Origin: CAYTGM01 sp964437365
Lineage (GTDB): Bacteria; Sumerlaeota; Sumerlaeia; SLMS01
Assembly (NCBI GenBank): GCA_964437365.1
Contig: CAYTGM010000024.1
Coordinates: 21,968 to 85,967 of the forward strand
Length of the DNA stretch: 64,000 nucleotides
Reading direction: 5' to 3'
The notes under the pieces are model-generated. The model worked only from the letters and a program-made list of their open reading frames with translations, searched no databases and was not told where the DNA came from. Numbering within the stretch: the first letter of the stretch is position 1; the number at the start of each line of letters is the position of its first letter. The position numbers were made by a program, and so were the translations under genes. Below, piece by piece: positions 51,960 through 60,057 of this stretch.

Positions 51960-53299
51960 AGATCGCATTTCTTGCCATGAGCGGTGTTCGCGCTCACGAT
52001 CCGAAACTTCTCGAGCTTGGCTTAACGCTTCCTGGCTTTGTTTCTCGTTCGAAAGTCATCGCCAGCCTGCCGAGTCTTGGGCTACTCTATCTCGCGGCTG
52101 TGACTCCCCCGGGACATGAATTGAAGTACTTTGAGTCTGAGGAATCGAAAGAACTTCCGGAGGAAATCTATACTTACGACCTCGTTGCAATCAGCACGTT
52201 TTCTGCTCAGGTTAAGGAAGCTTATGCCATTGCAGACAAATTGAGAGCTCGCGGAGTGAGGGTCGCCATGGGAGGTCTTCATGTCAGTGTTCTTCCTGAA
52301 GAAGCTTCACGTCACGCCAACTATATTGTTGTAGGTGAAGGGGAAAACGTCTGGCCTGAGGTAGTTAAACACACAGATGCAGGAGGTGCCGACCGAGTTT
52401 TCGACGCAAAGGATTACGACCCCGTCGATGTGAGCAAACTACCAGTTCCTCGCTACGACCTCCTGGACGACCGCGAATATAATCGCTATACGGTTCAGAC
52501 AACGCGTGGGTGTCCCTGGCGCTGTGAGTTCTGTGCTTCTAACGTGATGCTCGGGAAACCTTACCGCAAACGCCCCGTGGAACATGTGGTACGTGATATA
52601 CAGGCGATTCTGGATCGCGATCCAACGGGGAACATCGAATTCGCCGATGACAATACCTTCGTTGATAAGCGCTGGGCAAAGGAGCTGTGTAGAGCTCTCA
52701 TTCCGCTGAAAATCAAATGGTTCACGGAGACTGATCTCTCAGTTGCGGATGACGAGGAACTCCTCGTCTTGCTGAAAGAGTCAGGTTGTAGACAGCTCCT
52801 GATTGGTCTCGAGAGCCCTGGAGGAGAAGCTCTCCATGGACTCGAACAGAATACTGACATCAAATACCGCTGGGCGAAAAGCTACGTGGAAAAGCTGAGA
52901 AAAATACACGCTCATGGTCTGACAGTGAATGGTTGCTTCGTTCTTGGTCTTGATGAGCACACGCCACGAATCTTCGAAGAGATCTATGACTTTGCGCACC
53001 GGGTTCCACTCTATGAGGTTCAGGTGACCCTGCAGACACCCTTCCCCGGGACACCGCTCTATACACGACTCAAGAATGAGGATCGTCTTCTGGAGCAGGA
53101 AGCCTGGGAGAAATGTACACTCTTCGATCTCAATTTTCAACCAAAGAACATGTCCTGCGAGGAACTGAAGGAAGGCATCTACTGGCTATCAGAAAAGCTG
53201 TATAGTCAGAATGAACAGAAAAAGAGAAGAAGGAACTTCTTCGAGTGGAGAAAGGAGCATGCGAGAGAGGAGTTGGAAATCGAGGAAGTCGCGGGTTAG
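51956..53299 (+). CDS. B12-binding-domain radical SAM protein
   Basis: A 447-residue enzyme with a cobalamin-binding-like N-terminal domain (residues 30-150: PSLGLLYLAAVTPPGHELKY, LVAISTFSAQVKEAYAIAD, RVAMGGLHVSVLPEEA) and a radical SAM domain with TRGCPWRCEFCAS (CX3CX2C, near residue 185). Family members perform methylations or ring closures (BchE, hopanoid and phosphonate enzymes). The C-terminal part is Lys/Glu-rich. The DxHxxG His that binds B12 tightly is not obvious, so cobalamin use is uncertain. It is coupled to the upstream four-helix membrane protein. A lipid or membrane substrate is suggested by that context. Confidence 0.86.
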   Translation: MKIAFLAMSGVRAHDPKLLELGLTLPGFVSRSKVIASLPSLGLLYLAAVTPPGHELKYFESEESKELPEEIYTYDLVAISTFSAQVKEAYAIADKLRARGVRVAMGGLHVSVLPEEASRHANYIVVGEGENVWPEVVKHTDAGGADRVFDAKDYDPVDVSKLPVPRYDLLDDREYNRYTVQTTRGCPWRCEFCASNVMLGKPYRKRPVEHVVRDIQAILDRDPTGNIEFADDNTFVDKRWAKELCRALIPLKIKWFTETDLSVADDEELLVLLKESGCRQLLIGLESPGGEALHGLEQNTDIKYRWAKSYVEKLRKIHAHGLTVNGCFVLGLDEHTPRIFEEIYDFAHRVPLYEVQVTLQTPFPGTPLYTRLKNEDRLLEQEAWEKCTLFDLNFQPKNMSCEELKEGIYWLSEKLYSQNEQKKRRRNFFEWRKEHAREELEIEEVAG

Positions 53300-53334
53300 T
53301 TTGGGGCTGTTGTTGAACAAGCTTGGGAAGGCAG

Positions 53335-54015
53335 TTAAAGAGTTATGGTACCTCTGTACCAATACATTGGAAAGATGTAAGCTGTTGCGACGAGGGTACT
53401 AAGCAAGAATGGAATCCCATATATGTCGGAAGAATTTATCTTGAAATATCCGCTCAGGAGCGCACATGCCAAAGCGGGTATGACGAATAAGCCGTGCTGG
53501 AAAGTAGTCACATCATCTGTTGGTTTCGCCAGATGAGTTTTTTCACCTCTCAATCGCTTTTTCCTGGAAATGATAATCTCCGAACGAATCGCGAAGGTAA
53601 TCAGACCTCCAAAAATCGGAGGAAATAAGATGATATACATCGTCAAGAATAAGGGCTCATAATCAGAAAAGGTTATTAGAATCCAAAAAGGGAGGGTGAA
53701 TAGTATGGCTCCTAAAAGGACATTAGATCGACGAAGGAGGAAACTTTTGCAATACCTTGATAATGCTAGAAACATAATGGGGATTATAAGAAGTACCGAA
53801 AGCAAGAAAAGACTGCGCAAGACCAAAAGTGTAGGTTTTGGATGAAGATAAGTGAGCAAAACATAGTCAGGCACTAAAAGCCATGCCAAGACACCAATTT
53901 CATATATTATCATGAATAGCTCATAGTGTGGGGCAAACCCAGCTTCGTTTTTGGCTTTAATTCTCAGCATCTGTACGTCAAGGCTCTCCAGTCTATTAGT
54001 CGGCTTATTAGTCAC
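53335..54015 (-). CDS. Orphan membrane protein
   Basis: I do not recognise this 226-residue protein. It has about six hydrophobic helices (IYEIGVLAWLLVPDYVLLTY, SLFLLSVLLIIPIMFLAL, LLGAILFTLPFWILITF, LFLTMYIILFPPIFGGLITF, GLFVIPALACALLSGYF, LSTLVATAYIFPMYWY) and a polar N-terminus. Its AT-rich composition differs from the radical SAM gene nearby. It starts 4 bases before the stop of the upstream orphan membrane gene (54012), so the two are coupled. A shared membrane complex is inferred from coupling only. Confidence 0.62.
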   Translation of the reverse strand: MTNKPTNRLESLDVQMLRIKAKNEAGFAPHYELFMIIYEIGVLAWLLVPDYVLLTYLHPKPTLLVLRSLFLLSVLLIIPIMFLALSRYCKSFLLRRSNVLLGAILFTLPFWILITFSDYEPLFLTMYIILFPPIFGGLITFAIRSEIIISRKKRLRGEKTHLAKPTDDVTTFQHGLFVIPALACALLSGYFKINSSDIYGIPFLLSTLVATAYIFPMYWYRGTITL

Positions 54016-54650
54016 CCTTTCTGGACAGACACTTCTCCTTGATTAAAGTCATCCCATAACCGAATAGATATGTTATACAATACCAGTGAGAAAAGCCATG
54101 TGATGGGTATCGCAAGAAGAAATAGAATGATACCTCCGCTAGACTTCAGGAGTACGCAACAGACACTGTGTATCAGAAAAAGAGTTCCAAGTCGATGCCC
54201 TTCCACATTCCACTCTCCACCCAGATAAGATAAGGTCGGCACTTCAGCGACAGGCTTTGAAATATTGTCAAAGACTGCAGTTGTGAAGCACCATGATACA
54301 AAGAAAAAATGCACAGGAAAGTATTCGACTAGGACACCCAGGAAAATCGAGGAACTTCCAGAAGCAACAATCAATATCATCGATGGCAGAGAAATTAAAA
54401 TCAGCATCACGATAATGAAGAGGAATCTCGTGAGGTCGCGACCTTTGACTCTTAGATAGGCATCTCCTGATATAGACGTGACCACCACTATAAATGTAAT
54501 TAGTGAATACCAGCTAAGTTGCTGGCTCGTCAGAGGATAGCCTAGGATCAGTTGGGCATGAATAGGTCCAGCGAACACTAGCATCCATAGAATAATGAAG
54601 AAAATCCAGAAGGTCTCAACGTGTCCGCGTCTTTGATTCTGAATGCGCAT
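54012..54650 (-). CDS. Orphan membrane protein
   Basis: A 212-residue protein with five or six hydrophobic segments (FWIFFIILWMLVFAGPI, YSLITFIVVVTSISGDAYL, FLFIIVMLILISLPSMILIV, GVLVEYFPVHFFFVSWC, GTLFLIHSVCCVLL, GIILFLLAIPITWLFSLVLY). No family motif is visible. ATGA-type overlap with the next gene (53335) indicates an operon. It is AT-rich, as are its neighbours to 57.5 kb. Confidence 0.62.
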   Translation of the reverse strand: MRIQNQRRGHVETFWIFFIILWMLVFAGPIHAQLILGYPLTSQQLSWYSLITFIVVVTSISGDAYLRVKGRDLTRFLFIIVMLILISLPSMILIVASGSSSIFLGVLVEYFPVHFFFVSWCFTTAVFDNISKPVAEVPTLSYLGGEWNVEGHRLGTLFLIHSVCCVLLKSSGGIILFLLAIPITWLFSLVLYNISIRLWDDFNQGEVSVQKG

Positions 54651-54891
54651 TGGATACCAAGTGATCCCTTATACTAAATATTCAACGTCTCTCGATGAAT
54701 TAAGACGACGAGTCCACGATTTCTCACGAATCCTTGCAAGGCTACTTTACTTTTTTTAACCTTTAAGGTCGACAGAACGGGATTGCTTCAAAAAGAAATA
54801 TAAGTCACCAGTCATCATTCTTAATAGAACCAGTACCAGGCTGTTACCAGAAGAATTTGTGACACTTTGCTTGCATGATCGCTCCTTTAAT

Positions 54892-55890
54892 CTACTCATC
54901 TGACACCGATTGTAAATTCAATGTTTGGAGATAGTCTTGGGCGGCTGGAACTTGACGAAACCCCTCCAAACCATGGAGTGCGTTCAACCTTGTTTCATTG
55001 TGTGAGCTCTTTGCCAGATCAATGAGTGTGAGTACTGCGGACTCGTGCATCCTAGGTTTCCCCAGAATAGACGCAATTAATGCTTTATGATCATCATCAA
55101 CAGAATTTGACTTTTTCGATAGTGAAGCAACAGCTTGTTCAGAATACCACAGGCCCATGCAAACTGTTAAAGCTCTGTTATTGGATTCGGGAAGTGACGC
55201 TCCCCCATCGTCAGGTAGAGATTCAAAGAAAGCAACCATTAGGTCTCTTTGAAATTCCTCTGTAGTGTGTCTATCAGTATTTGAGAATGTTCTCGTAAGA
55301 ACTCCTGATCCTTGATTAACGATTCCGAACTCCATGATTTCAAGACCTTCTTGATCTAGAAGTATTAAGTCGAATTCGCCATATCTCCTAAAGTAGTGTA
55401 GAATTCGCCAAGTCGGATCTGTAAATTCAAGTCTCTCGTAGAGTCTGGAAACCGTACCTGGATCTCTTATCGTGGTTAAATCGAATTCCTTAAGTTCTCT
55501 ACTCCCATCAGCGTTCTCGATTATCAATCTGGAGGTGACTCTAATCGAATGAGCTTTACTTAAACCACGTTTGATTCGAAACTCAGGATTTAGCGTGAGC
55601 CAGCAGAGAAAGGAGATAATAATGACTATAAATATAGTACCAATCCGGTATGCGAACTTTACATCTCTAAGAATATAGAAAGACAATGGTATAAACCAGA
55701 GTATAGAGAGGGCAAGAGCCCAGGAACGTTCAAGGCTGTAGCGATACTGATAGTTCTTGTCCCAAATACCGAATCCTATATACGCAATCAGGAGTAAGCA
55801 GAAAAGAATTAGCCCCCACGCTATCAGTAACACGTGAACTAGTCTGAGTTTCTTGAGAGTTGGAAAGCCCCGTTGCTTTTCTATGCCCAT
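54892..55890 (-). CDS. Membrane-anchored protein with HEAT-like tail
   Basis: About 332 residues. Three hydrophobic segments near the N terminus (LVHVLLIAWGLILFCLLLIA, WALALSILWFIPLSFYIL, IGTIFIVIIISFLCWLTL), then a soluble domain of about 200 residues and a tail (SILGKPRMHESAVLTLIDLA, SHNETRLNALHGLEGFR) that resembles one or two HEAT-like helical pairs. ATG 55890 has GAGG at 9 bases upstream; a TTG 15 bases earlier is also in frame. No function is recognised. It lies in the AT-rich orphan region; adjacent genes do not overlap it. Confidence 0.6.
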   Translation of the reverse strand: MGIEKQRGFPTLKKLRLVHVLLIAWGLILFCLLLIAYIGFGIWDKNYQYRYSLERSWALALSILWFIPLSFYILRDVKFAYRIGTIFIVIIISFLCWLTLNPEFRIKRGLSKAHSIRVTSRLIIENADGSRELKEFDLTTIRDPGTVSRLYERLEFTDPTWRILHYFRRYGEFDLILLDQEGLEIMEFGIVNQGSGVLTRTFSNTDRHTTEEFQRDLMVAFFESLPDDGGASLPESNNRALTVCMGLWYSEQAVASLSKKSNSVDDDHKALIASILGKPRMHESAVLTLIDLAKSSHNETRLNALHGLEGFRQVPAAQDYLQTLNLQSVSDE

Positions 55891-56105
55891 AACCTTTTGC
55901 CTCAAGGAGAAGTTATTTGACCGAGATTCTCACACGAATGGAATTTGATCTCGTGGCTTAAGTTCCTCTCTCCAATACAAAGGACTTTGACAATCAGGTT
56001 TCTTTCGTTATCTTGATTAGATCAACTCTTCGTGCTGCCTATTAGCTATCGGGTCGATTCTAAGCCTCAGAGATAGTTCTTCCCATCAATGCTCAATCAG
56101 GATTT

Positions 56106-56864
56106 CTACAGAAGCTGTCGGACAAACTCGCTGTATGCATCTTTCATTGGAAGTTCCATATCAATGTTTAGGCGTCGGCGTTCTGCTTCCACTTCTTCAT
56201 TTGTCTTCGGATTGATCGCTTTCTTTCTAAATCCTTCCCAATAGACGCCAACTCCGCGTCTCTGCCAGGCAGGCAGAGTTCCGAAGTTGATTCTTGCTAC
56301 TTGAAAGAGAAGCTCATTCTTTTCCGACACTGATAATCTTTCACACTGGTGAGTTGCATCAGTGGGGGTGTTACCATTCTTTCTAAGCGTCCAGTAGCAC
56401 CATGCATTGAGGGAATTTCGATGCGCGTCCTCATTTCTCCACCGAAAATAGTCCACAACGAGGTCAACGTTAGGCAATTGACTGATCCGACAGTCAAAGC
56501 ACGCATGATCGCCAAGCAGCAAATAAAAGCTGGCGCTTGCTTCTCCTGCTAGAACGGAATTGAGTTTGTTTAATTTTCTTCCGAAAGCATTCTCTCTTAA
56601 ATCGAAGAGCAGTGAGATTTCATCGCTCTGTGTATAACCATAAATCACTTTGAATCCGCAATCCATCAGGTGGCATGTCGTTTTGATCATGTAATCTCTA
56701 AATCGTTCGTCAAACGGAGCCTCAAATGCTTGCGTCGTCTTGGTGAGTTTAGTAAATGATCGGCCATCAATACGTGCTACCATATAGACATTCGGAAGGA
56801 CAGTTTGCTCTCCAGCTTTCTCATACTCTCGCATTCTCAAATTAAGATCATCAAATTTCATCAT
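56106..56864 (-). CDS. Thg1-like tRNA(His) guanylyltransferase / 3'-5' RNA polymerase (TLP)
   Basis: A 252-residue Thg1-superfamily protein. VARIDGRSFTKLTK has Asp33, and YGYTQSDEISLLF has Asp81 and Glu82, the metal-binding acidic residues of the palm domain, with VVDYFRWRNEDAHRNSLNAW as the conserved middle block. Thg1-like proteins add nucleotides to RNA 5' ends in the 3'-to-5' direction after adenylylating or guanylylating a 5'-phosphate. The eukaryotic HINNLYN motif is absent (here AHRNSLN), which places it with bacterial TLPs linked to tRNA 5'-end repair. Start has GAGGAG upstream and overlaps the kinase gene by 14 bases, so kinase and polymerase are co-translated. Confidence 0.9.
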   Translation of the reverse strand: MMKFDDLNLRMREYEKAGEQTVLPNVYMVARIDGRSFTKLTKTTQAFEAPFDERFRDYMIKTTCHLMDCGFKVIYGYTQSDEISLLFDLRENAFGRKLNKLNSVLAGEASASFYLLLGDHACFDCRISQLPNVDLVVDYFRWRNEDAHRNSLNAWCYWTLRKNGNTPTDATHQCERLSVSEKNELLFQVARINFGTLPAWQRRGVGVYWEGFRKKAINPKTNEEVEAERRRLNIDMELPMKDAYSEFVRQLL

Positions 56865-57300
56865 TCCACTCCTCTACAACGAATGAATCATCTTTGATGG
56901 AAACATAGAAAAGCTGATCAAAACCTTCGTCCAAAGATGGCATTTCCAATTTCGCATAAGTTCCTCTCACGCCTAATTCCCGAACACTTTCTTCTACCGA
57001 ACGAGTAGCATTTCTTCTGAGACAGTCTTCGATTTGAGATTGAAAGTAATACCCTATAGTTTGAATCTTCTTCTTATTCAAGGTCTCCAAATAGCGAGCT
57101 CGGTCTAAGGTCGTTACGTTCGTATTGTCGATAACAAATGGCACTTCATGGGAAAGGCAATACTCGAATAGACCTTTCTCCCTGTGTCTAGTCTTCAGCA
57201 AATCGAGGCTTATACGTAAATGTGTCTTCAAGAACCTATCTCTGTAGAAAGTAGTTTTTCCAGATGCCTGGATACCAATAAAGAGGATTGCTTCTGTCAT
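56851..57300 (-). CDS. Polynucleotide-kinase-like P-loop ATPase
   Basis: About 149 residues. LFIGIQASGKTTFYRDRF near the start is a P-loop with Lys15-Thr16, then LRISLDLLKTRHRE provides a catalytic-type Asp (Asp33 from this start), VIDNTNVTTLDRARYL is the DxTN segment, and CLRRNATRSVEESVRE an Arg-rich lid. This is the AAA_33 / T4 Pnk kinase pattern that phosphorylates 5'-OH ends. It overlaps the Thg1-like gene by 14 bases. Kinase makes 5'-phosphate; the Thg1-like partner needs exactly that end. Start at ATG 57300; a TTG 12 bases upstream is also in frame. RNA as substrate is inferred from the partner. Confidence 0.85.
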   Translation of the reverse strand: MTEAILFIGIQASGKTTFYRDRFLKTHLRISLDLLKTRHREKGLFEYCLSHEVPFVIDNTNVTTLDRARYLETLNKKKIQTIGYYFQSQIEDCLRRNATRSVEESVRELGVRGTYAKLEMPSLDEGFDQLFYVSIKDDSFVVEEWNDEI

Positions 57301-57520
57301 TAAACTATTCAATTCTACACAGTCTGTTCTTGGCTAATCGATGGAATGGTTATACGGGCATTCATCCTTATGTCGATCCGAATCATCGCACCGATTGTGC
57401 AAAATCGGTGACGGGAAAGAAAGTCGCAAACATAATTCATAAAATACTTACATGAATAAATAGTTAGTATATCATCCTATTCAGGGAGTGGTCCATATCT
57501 TGAAGATACACAGACCATCG

Positions 57521-57889
57521 TCAGGTCACCTTCAAATGTGAGTGAAAGCCTTCGAAAACCTCTCTGAGTCCAAGAAACTCTAATTCGCCAAAGGAAGGAG
57601 GGTCCATCGGATGATTCATCATGTTATATCGCCGCCGTTTTACACCAACTAGATTGTCATTCAACTTGGATAGGTCCACGATCATCACTTCTTCTTTTAT
57701 ATCCTTCGCAGGCCAGCGTACAATTACTTTTCCTTCGCGAAGAGACCTCTTCTTCAAGTATAGCCAAAGTCTTGTTTTCTCCCACTTCATGAGAACCCAG
57801 CCCAAAACGACCGAAATGAGTATTGCTGCAGGGAAGGCGAGTATCACCCCAATTATGAGGAAGAATAGAGTTCTTTGCCATGGTTCCAT
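57521..57889 (-). CDS. Small membrane protein of unknown function
   Basis: A protein of about 122 residues. I start at ATG 57889 (MEPWQRTLFFLIIGVILAFP), with GGGA 6 bases before it; the in-frame ATG at 57976 would overlap the upstream gene by 47 bases. One long hydrophobic stretch (FFLIIGVILAFPAAILISVV) near the N terminus is followed by a basic segment (KKRSLREGKVIVRWPAKD) and an acidic tail. No family seen. It lies 210 bases upstream of the kinase gene on the same strand. Confidence 0.5.
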   Translation of the reverse strand: MEPWQRTLFFLIIGVILAFPAAILISVVLGWVLMKWEKTRLWLYLKKRSLREGKVIVRWPAKDIKEEVMIVDLSKLNDNLVGVKRRRYNMMNHPMDPPSFGELEFLGLREVFEGFHSHLKVT

Positions 57890-57929
57890 TATTCCCGCAG
57901 ACCTTCCAATTAAGAGAAGATGCTCACCT

Positions 57930-58457
57930 CTATCGCGATAGGTTAGTAGACTCTTCCGCGGCCCCCTGGTTTTCATGCATTATCTCATGGCCTGACTTAG
58001 GGCGACCGTGTGAATAGTCACCTTTCGGCCCTTCCCAATCCAACTTATCCCTGAGTTCTTCTGGTACGATTTTGAACAGCTCTTGAATGTAATTGACCAT
58101 GGTCGAGTAGCTATAGCAAGTCTGTTCGTTATTTTGATCGTAGAACGATCTCGCCTGATGATTCAAAAACCAGATGTCATGATCTCTAAAGTCCTCATCA
58201 GCGACAGTCTCGTAGAGATTATGGGTGAGCTCTGCGAGCTCATAACTTGACTTGATGAAACGTCTATACCTTGATTGGAAGAGCCTGAGAGGATTCCAAC
58301 CATGTAATCGAGACAGGGCATTTCTTGAAGCTGGCAAAGAACAGCTTAGCATCTCTCTGTAGATTTCTTGTTTTCTCGTCATCGTTGAACCGGAATCATT
58401 AGTAAAATTGATCGGGTCAATTTCCGAACACCACTCATTCTGAACTGTTTGAAACAT
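57930..58457 (-). CDS. Hypothetical soluble protein
   Basis: I do not recognise this 175-residue protein. It is helical and rich in charged and aromatic residues (GWNPLRLFQSRYRRFIKSSY, ELAELTHNLYETVADEDFRD, MVNYIQELFKIVPEELRDKL). No signal peptide or membrane helix. An internal Met26 at 58382 is an alternative start. A DUF-type structural protein is possible. It is separated from the CrtA-like gene by about 25 bases on the same strand and may be co-transcribed. Confidence 0.5.
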   Translation of the reverse strand: MFQTVQNEWCSEIDPINFTNDSGSTMTRKQEIYREMLSCSLPASRNALSRLHGWNPLRLFQSRYRRFIKSSYELAELTHNLYETVADEDFRDHDIWFLNHQARSFYDQNNEQTCYSYSTMVNYIQELFKIVPEELRDKLDWEGPKGDYSHGRPKSGHEIMHENQGAAEESTNLSR

Positions 58458-58482
58458 CGCTTCAGCATCTCGATTCTCTCAA

Positions 58483-59196
58483 TCACGGTAAATTCTTTGA
58501 CCGCCCCTGCCAGCATCCGTGTTCCTCCAGAGGCTTAAAGCGAAGTGTCGTAAACTCAAAGTGGAAGTCCTTTCGGTCGCGCTCTTTCATCGCAACCGCA
58601 TGACGCTCTGGCTCGGGAACCTTACTATGTCCAGATACCATATCGAGCATATACTTCTGCGATTTCCAGACGGAGAACGTCGAGACTGTACGTGGAAGCC
58701 TCATAGCGGCGAGTGCCAGTGTTTGCCCCGGATGGTCACGAACGAGCTCTTCCACCGGCTTACCCCACTGAATAAAGCGAGGGACCTGAGGCAACTTCAT
58801 TCTTGCCAGAGTCACAGCAACGACCGGCTCCTCATTACCGACTCCCCCTGTGCTATACAGAAACTTATCGAACTCTTTCACTCGACCCCATTGACGCAGG
58901 TAAGACATTCGCACATGCCACCCATTAGATAGAACACGACCGAGCTTCGTACTTGCAAGATAATCGTCAATAGCCGATGCACTTTTCCACGCCGCGAAAA
59001 CAACTAGTTTGCTTAACTGCATTCTCTGCGCAGAGTATATCGGTGAACCTAATGTCATCGGAGCCATACACTCGGCGTGCAGGAGACCTCGAACCTGGTT
59101 TCTGGTTGGAGGACAGCAGAGGGTCTTCAACGTTCTATCTACCCTACACTCAGCCAGGTGAAACGTGTAGACAATGTCCTTCTTTTTGCTCATCAA
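58483..59196 (-). CDS. CrtA/spheroidene-monooxygenase-like protein
   Basis: A 237-residue protein. It has GWHVRMSYLRQWGRVKEFDK near residue 90, VVAVTLARMKLPQVPRFIQW and VSTFSVWKSQKYMLDMV, a set that matches DUF3291-like / CrtA-related proteins, where FSVWRS-type and a ferredoxin-like fold are seen. CrtA itself is a haem oxygenase for carotenoids, but most relatives are uncharacterised and related to antibiotic-monooxygenase folds. The ATG overlaps the stop of the upstream 285-residue gene by 4 bases, so it is the third gene of the CDGSH-glutamate synthase operon. Haem or flavin use here is unknown. Confidence 0.65.
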   Translation of the reverse strand: MMSKKKDIVYTFHLAECRVDRTLKTLCCPPTRNQVRGLLHAECMAPMTLGSPIYSAQRMQLSKLVVFAAWKSASAIDDYLASTKLGRVLSNGWHVRMSYLRQWGRVKEFDKFLYSTGGVGNEEPVVAVTLARMKLPQVPRFIQWGKPVEELVRDHPGQTLALAAMRLPRTVSTFSVWKSQKYMLDMVSGHSKVPEPERHAVAMKERDRKDFHFEFTTLRFKPLEEHGCWQGRSKNLP

Positions 59197-60047
59197 GCTT
59201 CCCTCCTTATTCTCTTCTCCATAATCTTGTAATGCATATCATGCACGCGAAAGTTCCAAAGATTCATCGAATGATCGGCTCTGATGGTACCTTCTTCATC
59301 TTCATAGACAGTAATTCTTTGGCGAAAATAAGACATATAGTGTTTATAGAGCTGTCCTTTCCGATCTTCGATCATCACGTAAAAGCCAGGGTCACCGTAC
59401 TTTTTCCCAGCTGAGATAAGATCCAGGTTCCCCTTATTATCCGCTTCTATGGCAAAGATAGCAGTCGCACTCCCTTGCGGCAGAGGAAAGATCGTCTTAA
59501 TTCCTGGTTTCCCGGAAGGAAGCTGACAATGTGTATAGATTCCATAGAAGATGACCTGACGGGTTTTCTTCAGGCGTCGATGCCAGACCCGATAGACGGA
59601 TTGATCATCTCTGTCAACAAGGCGTATAATTTCGCTCTTGATCCCATAGGCCGTTTCCAGTGCCTTCTGAGGTAAATAGAGCTGCTGGATGCGCTTGCTG
59701 AAGAGGAGCCCGACAATGGAACCAAATGGCTTAAAGAAAGGTTTCCATTCAGTCCAGGCATCTAAATCGTAATCACTGGTACGACTATAAAAGGCCTCGA
59801 TCTTTGGGTTTACTGATATGCCCAGATCCTCGAAACTATCGATAAGTCCCGCCCCGGGCTCGTTCCTCTTAATTGAGAGTTGTTCATCTCTTGCAACTCT
59901 ACCGACGAACTCTTTTGCCTTTTCATTAATCTTCCCAATAGGGCCCGAAAGCCACTCGTCTCTTTCCCGATCGACTTTTTTGCCGAGGATCATGTGACCC
60001 CACTGCGTCACCCAGTCGAAGGGATTTTGAAGTTTCGGAATAGCCAT
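59193..60047 (-). CDS. Hypothetical protein in CDGSH-GOGAT operon
   Basis: A protein of about 284 residues from ATG 60047 (MAIPKLQNPFDWVTQWGHMI). I do not recognise it. It has a hydrophobic-aromatic N-terminus without clear signal peptide, a helical part (INEKAKEFVGRVARDEQLSI), and a beta-rich C-terminal half (TIFPLPQGSATAIFAIEADN, YGDPGFYVMIEDRKGQLYKH). It starts 10 bases after the stop of the glutamate-synthase-like gene and overlaps the CrtA-like gene by 4 bases, so all three are one operon. Upstream in-frame codons would overlap the previous gene by 77 bases. Confidence 0.65.
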   Translation of the reverse strand: MAIPKLQNPFDWVTQWGHMILGKKVDRERDEWLSGPIGKINEKAKEFVGRVARDEQLSIKRNEPGAGLIDSFEDLGISVNPKIEAFYSRTSDYDLDAWTEWKPFFKPFGSIVGLLFSKRIQQLYLPQKALETAYGIKSEIIRLVDRDDQSVYRVWHRRLKKTRQVIFYGIYTHCQLPSGKPGIKTIFPLPQGSATAIFAIEADNKGNLDLISAGKKYGDPGFYVMIEDRKGQLYKHYMSYFRQRITVYEDEEGTIRADHSMNLWNFRVHDMHYKIMEKRIRREA

Positions 60048-60057
60048 GGGGACCACT

